From Rariglobus sp041662485 (GTDB lineage: Bacteria > Verrucomicrobiota > Verrucomicrobiia > Opitutales > Opitutaceae): a stretch of DNA of 64,000 nt. The stretch covers positions 106,946 through 170,945 of the forward strand of contig JBAZSJ010000004.1 of NCBI GenBank assembly GCA_041662485.1, in the 5' to 3' direction. A program made the position numbers and the translations under genes. Positions 25,282 to 33,280 of the stretch are shown here, piece by piece. Every line of letters begins with the position of its first letter. Position 1 is the first letter of the stretch. The notes beneath the pieces are model-generated. The model had not been told where the DNA came from, searched no databases, and worked only from the letters and a program-made list of their open reading frames with translations.

Positions 25282-26520
25282 ATGGCCAAATTCAAAACCA
25301 TCCGCGACCTCGACCTCGCCGGCAAACGCGTGTTCATCCGCGTCGATTTCAACGTCCCCCAGGACAAAGTCACCGGCGCCATCACCAACAACGCGCGCAT
25401 CGTCGCCGCGCTCCCCACGATCAAGTTCGCCCTCGAGAAGGGCGCCTCGGTCGTCCTCGCCAGCCACCTCGGCCGTCCGGATGGCAAGGTCATCGCCAAG
25501 TTCTCCCTCAAGCCCGTCGCCGACGAGCTCGCCAAGCTTCTCGCCAAGCCCGTCGCCTTCGCCTCCGACTGCGTCGGCCCCGTGGCCGAGCAGGCCGCCG
25601 CCGCCCTCAAGGCCGGTGACGTTCTCCTTCTTGAAAACCTCCGCTTCCACATCGAGGAAGAGGGCAAGGTTAAGCTCGAGGACGGCACCTCCGTGAAGGC
25701 CGACAAGGCCGCCGTGGAAGCCTTCCGCTCCAGCCTCTCGAAGCTCGCCGACGTCTACGTCAACGACGCCTTTGGCACCGCCCACCGCGCGCACAGCTCC
25801 ATCGTCGGCGTCAACCTCCCGCAGAAGGCCGCCGGTTTCCTCATGGAAGCCGAGCTCAAGGCCTTCGCCAAGGTTTTGGACAATCCCGAGCGTCCGCTGC
25901 TCGCCATCCTCGGCGGCGCGAAGATCGCCGACAAGATTCCCCTCATCAACAACCTCCTCGACAAGGCCAACGTCCTTATCATCGGCGGAGGCATGGCCTT
26001 TACCTTCAAGAAGGTCGTTTACGGCAAGGCGATCGGCGCCAGCCTCTTCGACCCCGAGGGCGCGAAGATCGTGCAGGAGCTCGTGACCAAGGCCGCCGCC
26101 AAGGGCGTGAAGCTTGTGTTCCCGGTCGATTTCATCGCCGCCGACAAGTTCGCCCCCGACGCCGCGACGCAGATCGTCGGCGAGGACATTCCTGACGGCT
26201 GGCAGGGCCTTGATGCGGGACCGAAGTCCATCGCGCTCTTCCGCGAGACCATCCTCACGTCGAAGACCATCATCTGGAACGGGCCTCCCGGCGTGTTCGA
26301 GTTTGAGAAATTCGCCGGCGGCACCAAGGCCATGGCCGAGGCCATCGCCGAGGCGACCAAGCTGGGCGCGACGACCGTCATCGGCGGCGGCGACACCGCC
26401 ACGGCCGCGAAGAAGTTCAAGATCACCGACAAAGTCACCCACACCTCCACCGGCGGCGGCGCCTCACTCGAATTCCTCGAAGGCAAGGCCCTCCCGGGCG
26501 TTGTGTTTCTCGAAAGCTAA
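25282..26520 (+). CDS. pgk: Phosphoglycerate kinase
   Basis: 412 aa monomer making ATP from 1,3-bisphosphoglycerate. Family landmarks: RVFIRVDFNVPQD, SHLGRPDG (substrate basic patch), LLLENLRFH, LADVYVNDAFGTAHRAHSS, LAILGGAKIADKI, LIIGGGMAFTF, NGPPGVFE and the C-terminal GGGDTATA. The sequence is full length and shows the same C-ending codon bias as gap and tpiA. It starts 113 bases after gap, across an inverted repeat, and is followed by a GCCGGGCC/GGCCCGGC hairpin (26534-26557) before tpiA. Confidence 0.97.
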   Translation: MAKFKTIRDLDLAGKRVFIRVDFNVPQDKVTGAITNNARIVAALPTIKFALEKGASVVLASHLGRPDGKVIAKFSLKPVADELAKLLAKPVAFASDCVGPVAEQAAAALKAGDVLLLENLRFHIEEEGKVKLEDGTSVKADKAAVEAFRSSLSKLADVYVNDAFGTAHRAHSSIVGVNLPQKAAGFLMEAELKAFAKVLDNPERPLLAILGGAKIADKIPLINNLLDKANVLIIGGGMAFTFKKVVYGKAIGASLFDPEGAKIVQELVTKAAAKGVKLVFPVDFIAADKFAPDAATQIVGEDIPDGWQGLDAGPKSIALFRETILTSKTIIWNGPPGVFEFEKFAGGTKAMAEAIAEATKLGATTVIGGGDTATAAKKFKITDKVTHTSTGGGASLEFLEGKALPGVVFLES

Positions 26521-26583
26521 ACGAACCACCTATGCCGGGCCGCCCGTGGGGCCCGGCGTTAAAAAATCCGCTTCAATTACATC

Positions 26584-27351
26584 ATGACCATTCGCAAAAA
26601 ACTAATCGCCGGCAACTGGAAGATGAACAAGACCTCCGCCGACGCCGTCACGCTCGTGCAGGAGCTCGTCGCCGAGATCGGCAAGCAGACCGAGGTCGAC
26701 GTCGTGGTCGCCCCTCCGTTCACCTCCATCGAGTCCGTGGGCAAGGTGCTCGACGGCTCCGTCATCAAGCTCGGCGCGCAGAACGTGCATCCCGAGGCCA
26801 GCGGCGCCTACACCGGCGAGATCTCCGTCGGCATGCTCCGCGCGATCTTCACCAACTACGTGATCCTCGGCCACAGCGAGCGCCGCACGTATTTCAAGGA
26901 GAGCGACGCCTTCATCAACCAGAAGGTCCTCGCCTCCCTCAAGGGCCAGCTGAAGCCCATCCTCTGCGTCGGCGAGACCCTCGCCGAACGCGAAGGCAAC
27001 CAGACGCTCAAGGTCGTGCAGACGCAGCTCGAGGCCGGCCTCGAAGGCGTGAGCAAGGACCTCGCGACGAGCGTGGTCATCGCCTACGAGCCCGTGTGGG
27101 CCATCGGCACCGGCAAGGTCGCCACGACCGAGCAGGCGCAGGAAGTGCACGCGTTCATCCGCAGCCTTCTCGTGAAGCTCTTCGGTGACGCGACCGCGCA
27201 GAAGGTCCGCATCCTCTACGGCGGCTCGATGAAGCCTTCCAACGCCCCCGAGCTGCTTGCGCAGAAGGACATCGACGGCGGCCTCATCGGTGGAGCCTCG
27301 CTCGAAGCCCGCAGCTTCGTGGACCTCATCAAGGCCGCGTCGGGCAGGTAA
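26584..27351 (+). CDS. tpiA: Triosephosphate isomerase
   Basis: 255 aa TIM-barrel enzyme interconverting dihydroxyacetone phosphate and glyceraldehyde 3-phosphate. Active-site residues are all visible: Asn and Lys in AGNWKMNK, His in GHSERR, and Glu in AYEPVWAIGTG, followed by the mobile loop and the phosphate-binding GGSMKPSNA and DGGLIGGASL motifs. It closes the gap-pgk-tpiA cluster, followed within 25 bases by a strong intrinsic terminator. Confidence 0.97.
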   Translation: MTIRKKLIAGNWKMNKTSADAVTLVQELVAEIGKQTEVDVVVAPPFTSIESVGKVLDGSVIKLGAQNVHPEASGAYTGEISVGMLRAIFTNYVILGHSERRTYFKESDAFINQKVLASLKGQLKPILCVGETLAEREGNQTLKVVQTQLEAGLEGVSKDLATSVVIAYEPVWAIGTGKVATTEQAQEVHAFIRSLLVKLFGDATAQKVRILYGGSMKPSNAPELLAQKDIDGGLIGGASLEARSFVDLIKAASGR

Positions 27352-27374
27352 ACGGTCTTTCGATTTCGGATAAT

Positions 27375-27408
27375 AAAAAGGGCGGCCCTGGAAAGGGCCG
27401 CCCTTTTT
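27375..27408 (+). terminator. Intrinsic terminator of the glycolytic cluster
   Basis: GGGCGGCCCT and AGGGCCGCCC form a long GC stem with a short loop (GGAA), preceded by an A-run and followed by TTTTT. It reads as a terminator in both directions but sits immediately behind tpiA. Confidence 0.92.
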
Positions 27409-27424
27409 GCTTTGTCGCCGGCAT

Positions 27425-27495
27425 GTAGGCCCGACCGCTGGTCGGGCAGATTGGGATCGGCAGACAAAGACACCCCGACCACCGGTCGGGGCTAC
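27425..27495. repeat. Intergenic paired repeat, family B
   Basis: Left palindromic half GTAGGCCCGACCGCTGGTCG, right half CCCCGACCACCGGTCGGGGC ending in CTAC, with GTAG/CTAC as outer ends. The second copy is at 32139-32211. Family B shares the 'GACCGCTGG' core with family A, so the two may be related. Confidence 0.8.
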
Positions 27496-27531
27496 ACCTG
27501 CGCCGAGACGTAACGATGCGGTTGAACTCGG

Positions 27532-27626
27532 GGTGGAACGCGATCTCCGAGCGCGTTCAGCAGGCGGACGGCTTCAACGGCGCTCGGTTACCGAGCGAAG
27601 CGACAGGGCTCTTATCGCCGTCCACC
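27532..27626. repeat. Intergenic inverted repeat, family C
   Basis: Second copy of the repeat at 12872-12945: GGTGGAACGCGATCTCCGAG on the left, and CGCCGTCCACC on the right, with a longer and more diverged middle. Together with repeat B it fills the gap between tpiA and the PEP-CTERM gene; I see nothing else in that gap. Confidence 0.7.
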
Positions 27627-27672
27627 TTTTGGTTTTGGCGGCCACAGGGCGCTTGCTCTCCCGATTGCATTG

Positions 27673-28683
27673 CTACGCCGAGACCGAGGACGCCCGGCGC
27701 AGGCGCCAGCGGCGGAAGGCGATGGCGGCGATCATCAGGCCGGTGCCGAAAAGCATGTAGGTGGACGGCTCGGGCACGGCGGAAAAGGTGATGCCGTTGA
27801 GCCCCAGAAGATCGATGCCGCCGGTGCCGGTGGCTCCCGTGGTGCCGGACGGGTAATAGGAGGTGCTGGTCCAGTCGAGGAGGTTGGCGCTGTCGCCCCC
27901 GTCGGTCACATCGTAACCGAAAAGTGAATATCCGTAGATCGTCGTGCCTGCGGCGATGCCGAGGTCGGCGAGGGTGAAGACCACGCCGCCCACGCCCTGG
28001 TTGCCGGTCTCGCTCGAGGCGGTGTTGGCCGTGAGGTCGTCGCCGTTGCTGTAACGAAAGAGGGTGTAGTCGAAGGAGGTGGCGAGGTTGTCAGGGCCCC
28101 AGTTGCCGGCCTGGCCTACCAGCTGGCCGTAGCTGGTGGGCTTGTTGTTGATGCTGTCCCAGCCGGTGATGACCGCGATCTTGAACGCGTCATGCACGCC
28201 GGTGGCTCCGCGGTCGAAAACGGCGAAGCCCATGGAGTCGTTGGCGATCATTCCGGCGGTGGTCACGAAATCGAGACGTTCGATGTTGCCGCCCGCCGCG
28301 CCCGCGTCGTTGGAAAAGGTATTGTCGGAACCGTGGTTCAGATCGTTGCCGAGGAGCAGCGAGCCGTAGTCGTTGGAGTGGGGGCCGAGGAAATCGCTGC
28401 CTTGCGTATACCAGACCGAGGATTGGTTGGTGTTGCCGACGCCGGTGTTGCGGCGCACATAGGCGGTGTCGGCCAGGCCGGTCACCGCGTAGCCGTTTCC
28501 CGAGGTGGAGAACGTGGTGATGGCGGTCGTGGTGTTCTGAAAAGTATAACCCTCGCTGGTGCTGTCGGCCGCATCGCTGGTCGAAGTGGTGATGCCGGTG
28601 ATGGCGGTTTGGGCGCAGGCCACGGACGCGAGAAGCAAAAAAATCGCGCTTCTTACCGAATTTCGTGACAACAGGGCACTCAT
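27673..28683 (-). CDS. PEP-CTERM domain protein, substrate 1 of the exosortase locus
   Basis: 336 aa secreted protein. A signal peptide (MSALLSRNSVRSAIFLLLAS...CAQT) is followed by a Ser/Thr/Gly/Asn-rich, cysteine-poor beta-type body, and a C-terminal sorting signal from about residue 303: VPEPSTY, a hydrophobic segment of about 17 residues, and the basic tail RRWRLRR. That tripartite tail is the recognition signal of exosortases. I place the start at the ATG at 28683; the TTG one codon earlier also fits. The body has no hydrolase motif and resembles surface or matrix proteins in this class. It is divergent from the TPR-exosortase operon, and a palindrome sits three bases before its start codon. 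Confidence 0.88.
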   Translation of the reverse strand: MSALLSRNSVRSAIFLLLASVACAQTAITGITTSTSDAADSTSEGYTFQNTTTAITTFSTSGNGYAVTGLADTAYVRRNTGVGNTNQSSVWYTQGSDFLGPHSNDYGSLLLGNDLNHGSDNTFSNDAGAAGGNIERLDFVTTAGMIANDSMGFAVFDRGATGVHDAFKIAVITGWDSINNKPTSYGQLVGQAGNWGPDNLATSFDYTLFRYSNGDDLTANTASSETGNQGVGGVVFTLADLGIAAGTTIYGYSLFGYDVTDGGDSANLLDWTSTSYYPSGTTGATGTGGIDLLGLNGITFSAVPEPSTYMLFGTGLMIAAIAFRRWRLRRASSVSA

Positions 28684-28686
28684 CAA

Positions 28687-28704
28687 TTAGGGTGTATACC
28701 CTAA
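28687..28704. promoter_or_regulatory. Palindrome before the PEP-CTERM gene
   Basis: TTAGGGTGTATACCCTAA: arms TTAGGGT and ACCCTAA around GTAT. It lies three bases upstream of the ATG of the minus-strand PEP-CTERM gene and about 100 bases before the divergent TPR-exosortase operon. A close relative occurs before the second PEP-CTERM gene. It may bind a regulator or hide the ribosome site in an RNA hairpin. Confidence 0.6.
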
Positions 28705-28805
28705 ATCAGGCCCGATTGTGAAGAGTAAAATAGGCGTGTATAAAGGCTTAGTTTGACGATTCTTATCATCGATTTGAGAGCATAAACCCATCTTCTCCAA
28801 AATTT

Positions 28806-30566
28806 ATGCAAAACGCATGGAGCCGTAACGTGGCCAAGATGAAGGATTATTGGCATTGGGCCACCGAAGGACAGCGTGACATGATCCGGCTGGGTGTCGG
28901 GCTGGTGGGGCTTATTTTGCTGATGGTGGCGGCTTTTGTTTTTGGGAAACCCTGGTGGCATCGCTGGCAGCACGGGCAGGCGTTGGTCCAGGCGCGTGAA
29001 TTCGCCCAACAGCGCGATTATCGCAGCACGCTTTTGGCATTAAGGCGGGCGACCGAGCTGGCGCCCGATGATATCGGCACGTGGAAAGAGACCGCCAATT
29101 ACCTGTCCGAACTCGGGCTGCCCGAAGCCGTGGTGGCCCGCCAAAACGTGGCGGCGCTCGCGCCTCAGGAAATCGGCTTGCGGCTGGCGGTGGTGACGGA
29201 GGCGTTGCGTTTCGGGCAGACCGAGGTGGCCGAAACGACGGCCGCCGGCATCAATGCCGCGAGCCGGCAGGACGTCGCGTTTCACCGGCTGGCGGCGGCG
29301 CTGGCGGTGGCGTTGGGACGTTCGCAGGAACTGGAGGAACATCTGGCCGCCATCGTGGCGGCGCGTCCCGGCGACGAGCAGGCGCGGTTCAACCTGACGG
29401 CGGTGCGGCTTTGGAGCGGCGACGTCACGGCGTCCACGCAGGCGCAGGCCGAGCTGGAGACATTGCTGGACAGCCGGCCGGTGCGGATTCGCGCGGCCCT
29501 GGAACTCTTGAAATACGCGGCCCGCGCACGCGATCCCGCGCGGGTGGACCGGTTGGTTTCCCTTTTGCTGGACCGTTTCGGGGCGCCGGCGGGAATGATG
29601 CATGTGGTGGTGAAGGGGGAGCCCGTGGGGTGGTATGCGTGGCTCGACCTGTTGAAGAGCGGCGCGGCGGCCTCCGGTCCTGACGACGTCGCCCGGGTTG
29701 CCCGCTGGCTTGGCGATATCGGGCAGGCGAGGGAAACCCTGCTATGGATCGAGGGACTTCCGCCCGAAGCGCGCAACTCGACGGAGGTGGCTTCGGCGGC
29801 GGCCGATCTGGCGGCGGGCGTGGACGAGCTGCGCCGACTCGGGTCGTTGTTGCGTGCGGGAGCCTGGGGCGCGTGGCCCGAGGATGCCATCACGCTGGCG
29901 CTGGCTTCGCGGGTGCAGCAACTGCGCGTCAGCAAACTTCGCTCGCAGCAAACATGGATCGACGCGGTCACGGCTTGCGACGATTCCCTGGTCGGGTTGC
30001 GTGCGCTCGTGAGACTGGCCTCGTGGTGGCATGACGAGCCGGGTGAGGAGCTGGCGCTTGAGACCATCATCAAACGCCGGCCGCAGGCGCTCTGGGCGTG
30101 CGACGCACTGCGCGTGATCTACGCCCGGCGCGGCGATCTTCCGAAGCTCTGGCAGCTTTATGATGCGTGGACGCAGCGCGTGCCGGGCGATCTCAAGGTG
30201 CGCGCCGAGTGGGTGCGCCTTGGCTGCGTTCTGGGTTCGGTGAGTCCGGAAATGGTGAAGCAGGCCGAGGACTGGTTTGAGGCCGCTCCGGGTGATCCCG
30301 CCGCCATGCTGGCGTGGGCCCAGGTGCTCTGGCGGCAGAACCGGCCGCGCGAGGCGCTGCCTCTGCTCGTGCTCATGCCGGTCGAGCAAAAGGACAAACC
30401 CGCGGTGATTTTCTGGCTCGCGCTTGTGCAGGCCGACCTCGGGCAAAAAGAAGCGGCACGCGCCTCGCTGGTGCGCGCCCTGCGGCCCGATCTCGGCAAG
30501 GAGGAGAAGGATTTGCTCCAGATCGCCGCGGAAAAGGTGAACTTGAAATGGGAAGGCGGTCCGTGA
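28806..30566 (+). CDS. Membrane-anchored TPR-like protein, first paralogue
   Basis: 586 aa. An N-terminal amphipathic stretch is followed by one membrane helix (about residues 29-46), then a long all-helical region with TPR-like helix pairs: HGQALVQAREFAQQRDYRSTLLALRRATELAPDD, later LVLMPVEQKDKPAVIFWLALVQADLGQKEAARASL. The body would lie outside the cytoplasm. It is paralogous to the protein at 33281-35080 along its whole length (shared landmarks WWHRW/LWRHW, REALRFG or EALRFGQ, WLxDIGQ/WVGRLGQ, the closing PVE-KPAVxFWLxLVQAxxG). Its stop overlaps the exosortase start (GTGA), so both are co-expressed. Probable role: scaffold or chaperone for the exosortase substrates; this is inference from position. 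Confidence 0.8.
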   Translation: MQNAWSRNVAKMKDYWHWATEGQRDMIRLGVGLVGLILLMVAAFVFGKPWWHRWQHGQALVQAREFAQQRDYRSTLLALRRATELAPDDIGTWKETANYLSELGLPEAVVARQNVAALAPQEIGLRLAVVTEALRFGQTEVAETTAAGINAASRQDVAFHRLAAALAVALGRSQELEEHLAAIVAARPGDEQARFNLTAVRLWSGDVTASTQAQAELETLLDSRPVRIRAALELLKYAARARDPARVDRLVSLLLDRFGAPAGMMHVVVKGEPVGWYAWLDLLKSGAAASGPDDVARVARWLGDIGQARETLLWIEGLPPEARNSTEVASAAADLAAGVDELRRLGSLLRAGAWGAWPEDAITLALASRVQQLRVSKLRSQQTWIDAVTACDDSLVGLRALVRLASWWHDEPGEELALETIIKRRPQALWACDALRVIYARRGDLPKLWQLYDAWTQRVPGDLKVRAEWVRLGCVLGSVSPEMVKQAEDWFEAAPGDPAAMLAWAQVLWRQNRPREALPLLVLMPVEQKDKPAVIFWLALVQADLGQKEAARASLVRALRPDLGKEEKDLLQIAAEKVNLKWEGGP

Positions 30567-32122
30567 ACGCGGTTTTGAACCTTTCCGCAGGTTCGGGAAA
30601 AGAGGGCTGGAGATCATGGCTCGCATTCATGGCGCTCGCGGCGTTGTGGCTGCCGTTGCTCGTGAGGTTGAGCCAAGCTTGGCGGGCCGAGCCGGACCAG
30701 GCTTATGGATGGGCGGTGCCGTTGCTCGCGCTTTATCTGGCGTGGGAGCGGTGGCAGACGAGTCCGGCCCCGCGGGAACCGTCGTCGATCGGACGGGTTG
30801 CGAGCTGGCTTCTGTTGGGCGGCGCCTGGCTGATTCTTGCGCCGTTGCTCGCGGTGCTTGAGGCCAATCCCCTCTGGCCGACGGCCCAATGGATGGGCGC
30901 GGGCACGGCGGTGGCGGCCACGCTCGCGGGGATGGTCCTGCTGGGTGGCGGACGTTGGGCGGCGCACTTTATTTTTCCGGCGGGCTTCATCCTGACGGCG
31001 TTGACGTGGCCGGCGATGGTGCGGGGAGGCTTGTTTGGCCTGCTCGCGCCGTTCAACGCGGGCGTCGCGGCGGAACTGGTTTCGGCGGGCGGACATCCGG
31101 CCGTGGCGACGGGCAACGTGATCGAGGTGGCCGGAGGACTGGTGGGCGTGGACGAGGCGTGCAGCGGGCTGCGGTCGGTTCAGGCCGCGGTCATGCTCGG
31201 GTGGTTTTTCGGCGAGTTTTATCTGCTGGGCGCGGCGCGGCGGATCGCCTTGGTGCTGGGGGCGCTGGGATTGGCGCTGGTCGGAAACCTGGCGCGCACG
31301 ACATTTCTGGCGTGGCAGGCGGCGTCGCATGGATTGGCGGCGGAGGAGCGCTGGCATGATCTCGCGGGCGGGGTCGTGCTTCTCGTGGTTCTGGCGGGCA
31401 CGGCGGCGATGGCCGCACGGTTGGCCCGGGGACGGACGCCTCCCGTGATGCGTGCGAGCGCGGCGCCTGTTATCCGGTGCGGTGGCGTGGCGGTGTTGTG
31501 GGCGGTGCTCGCGGGCGGAGTGATCGCGGAGACGGCCGCGCGAGGGTGGTATGTCTGGCGGGATCATCGGCACGGCATCGAGCGTGTGCGGTGGGTTTTA
31601 AATGCGCAGCACGAAGGATGGCGCCCGGTCACGTTGCCGAAGGCGTCCCAAGTCATGCTGCGTTGCACCCATATCCAAGGGCTGGCCCATGGCCGCGATG
31701 CGGGCACGGCGGATGCGCTGGCCTATGTCCTGCGCTGGGAAGGCGACGTGACGCTGACGGGCGAATGGCACACGCCTTCGGTTTGCCTGCCGGCGGCGGG
31801 CGTGCGGCTGGCGGGGGAAATGCCTCCGCTGGTGCTGACGCCGGCGGGCGTGCCGGTTTCATTTGAGCACTATCGCTTCAAGGCGGGCGAACAGGTGCAG
31901 CACGTTTTTTTTGCGCGCTGGGACGAACGCGAGGCGCGGTCGTTCGACGAGGGACATTCCTTCATTTCCGACGTGACCGGCTACCGGCTCCGGCGAGTGC
32001 TTGAAGGGCGCAGGCGCGCGGATGTGGAGCAGATCACGTTTGTGGTCCTCTCGGGCACGGCGGCCGAGGCGGAGCACTGGGCGAGGACAACGATTCCTCA
32101 GCTGCTGCGCCGGGCGGAGTGA
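30563..32122 (+). CDS. Exosortase fused to an EpsI-like C-terminal domain
   Basis: 519 aa membrane protein. About eight to ten helices form the exosortase domain, with the catalytic triad in order: Cys200 (VDEACSGLRS), Arg245 (VGNLARTTFLAW) and His265 (ERWHDLAGG; His256 in SHGL is the other candidate). Exosortases cut the PEP-CTERM tail at the PEP motif and may transfer the protein to another acceptor. After the last helix (about 315-335) a soluble domain carries WHTPSVCLPAAG and a C-terminal VEQITFVVLSG, matching the EpsI/DUF3485 partner, here fused to the enzyme. The GTG at 30563 is chosen since it overlaps the TPR stop (GTGA) and is preceded by GGAAGG at six bases. An ATG at 30548 is possible. 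Confidence 0.87.
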   Translation: MNAVLNLSAGSGKEGWRSWLAFMALAALWLPLLVRLSQAWRAEPDQAYGWAVPLLALYLAWERWQTSPAPREPSSIGRVASWLLLGGAWLILAPLLAVLEANPLWPTAQWMGAGTAVAATLAGMVLLGGGRWAAHFIFPAGFILTALTWPAMVRGGLFGLLAPFNAGVAAELVSAGGHPAVATGNVIEVAGGLVGVDEACSGLRSVQAAVMLGWFFGEFYLLGAARRIALVLGALGLALVGNLARTTFLAWQAASHGLAAEERWHDLAGGVVLLVVLAGTAAMAARLARGRTPPVMRASAAPVIRCGGVAVLWAVLAGGVIAETAARGWYVWRDHRHGIERVRWVLNAQHEGWRPVTLPKASQVMLRCTHIQGLAHGRDAGTADALAYVLRWEGDVTLTGEWHTPSVCLPAAGVRLAGEMPPLVLTPAGVPVSFEHYRFKAGEQVQHVFFARWDEREARSFDEGHSFISDVTGYRLRRVLEGRRRADVEQITFVVLSGTAAEAEHWARTTIPQLLRRAE

Positions 32123-32138
32123 AAAATGCAGGCCGAAT

Positions 32139-32211
32139 GTAGACCCGACCGCTGGTCGGGTTTCTGAAGCAGGGGAATCTTTCGGACACCCCGACCAGCG
32201 GTCGGGGCTAC
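32139..32211. repeat. Intergenic paired repeat, family B
   Basis: Second copy of family B: GTAGACCCGACCGCTGGTCG on the left and CCCCGACCAGCGGTCGGGGC ending CTAC on the right, 73 bases long. It separates the exosortase gene from the convergent ArsR-methyltransferase gene. Confidence 0.85.
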
Positions 32212-32231
32212 ATCTCAAACCATCAATAGCG

Positions 32232-33206
32232 TCAGCGGGAGGGCTTGTTGCCGCTGGCGAGCAGCGTTTCGAAATACGGCTCGCCGGCCTCGCGGGCGAC
32301 CGTCGAGACCTCGACGTGATGAAAGCCGGCTTTTTTTAGGAAGCCGTGAAGCGCGCTTTCCTTGAAGCCGAGCCACACGTCGGCGTAGAGCTCGCGGGCC
32401 TTTTCGAAATCGTGCTCCTTCAGATCAAGGATGAGGACCTGTCCGCCGGGCCGCAGGATGCGGTAGGCCTCGGCGACGGCTTTCTCGGGATGCTGCGCGT
32501 GGTGAAGCGCCTGGCTGAGGATGGCGAGGTCCACGGAGCGGTCCGAGAGGGGGACATCCTCGATGTCGCCGAGTTTGTAGGCGAGGTTGGCGAGGCCGTT
32601 TTTGGCGGCGAGCTCGGTGCCGACCTCGACCATGCGGGGCGAGTTGTCGATGCACCACACCTGGTTGACGCGGCGGGCGAGAAGCTGGGAAAGGAGGCCT
32701 TCGCCGGCACCGAGGTCGGCGATGGTGATTTTCGGTGCGAGGCGGAGGGCGAGGTGGCCGATGGCTTCCCATGAGCGGCCGGGGCAGTAGTTTTTCCCGA
32801 GCTTGCCGGCGATGAGGTTGAAATATTGTTCCTGATGGGCGCGGCGCTTCTGGAGGCTGCGTTCGAGGTTGGCGCGGTCCTCGGCGAGTTCGGGCAGTTC
32901 GGCGACGGCGTCGCACGCGGCGCGGAGGAGGGCGAGGGGCTTGGAAGGGATGCCGGGACGGAGGGAGTAGAAGGCCTTTTTCCCTTCGCGACGGTCCACG
33001 ACGACATCGGCCTGGCGGAGGAGGGCGAGCTGCGAGGAGATGCGCGACTGGGCCATGCCGAGGATTTCCTGGAGCTCGGCGACGGCGAGTTCCTCGCGGA
33101 GGAGGAGGGCCAGCAAACGCAGGCGCGTGGGGTCGGAGAGAAGCTTAAGCGTGTCCCAGGAGGCGTTCAATGGACGGACCGTGGGGAAAAGGGGAGGCGT
33201 TGGCAA
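32232..33206 (-). CDS. ArsR-family regulator fused to a SAM-dependent methyltransferase
   Basis: 324 aa. Residues about 15-100 form an ArsR-type winged helix (LLSDPTRLRLLALLL, then ISSQLALLRQADVVVDRREGKKAFYSL). Residues about 140-310 are a class I methyltransferase of the Methyltransf_11 type with IADLGAGEGLL, WCIDNSPRM, and LSQALHHAQHPEKAV. No metal-binding cysteine pair of the classic ArsR sensors is visible in the recognition helix. Similar ArsR-methyltransferase fusions are known beside sulfur-amino-acid genes. No ATG lies near the start; TTG at 33206 or 33170 must be used, so the N-terminus is uncertain. It interrupts the exosortase region and may be an unrelated insertion in gene order or its regulator. 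Divergent from the second TPR gene. Confidence 0.82.
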   Translation of the reverse strand: MPTPPLFPTVRPLNASWDTLKLLSDPTRLRLLALLLREELAVAELQEILGMAQSRISSQLALLRQADVVVDRREGKKAFYSLRPGIPSKPLALLRAACDAVAELPELAEDRANLERSLQKRRAHQEQYFNLIAGKLGKNYCPGRSWEAIGHLALRLAPKITIADLGAGEGLLSQLLARRVNQVWCIDNSPRMVEVGTELAAKNGLANLAYKLGDIEDVPLSDRSVDLAILSQALHHAQHPEKAVAEAYRILRPGGQVLILDLKEHDFEKARELYADVWLGFKESALHGFLKKAGFHHVEVSTVAREAGEPYFETLLASGNKPSR

Positions 33207-33280
33207 ATCCGATGGTGAATCGGCCCGTTATTTTGGGCGATGGCTTGCAGCGGCGCGGGGCTTGCGTTGGAAAGGGGGGC

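Noticed and set aside
26534..26557. Terminator between pgk and tpiA
   Set aside because: The GCCGGGCC/GGCCCGGC stem is followed by an A-run and not T-run on the coding strand, so it is more likely an mRNA stem than a stop.
32232..33206. ArsR-methyltransferase as a core part of the exosortase system
   Set aside because: Such fusions are known in other gene contexts and nothing in the sequence links it to protein sorting; it may be only a neighbour.
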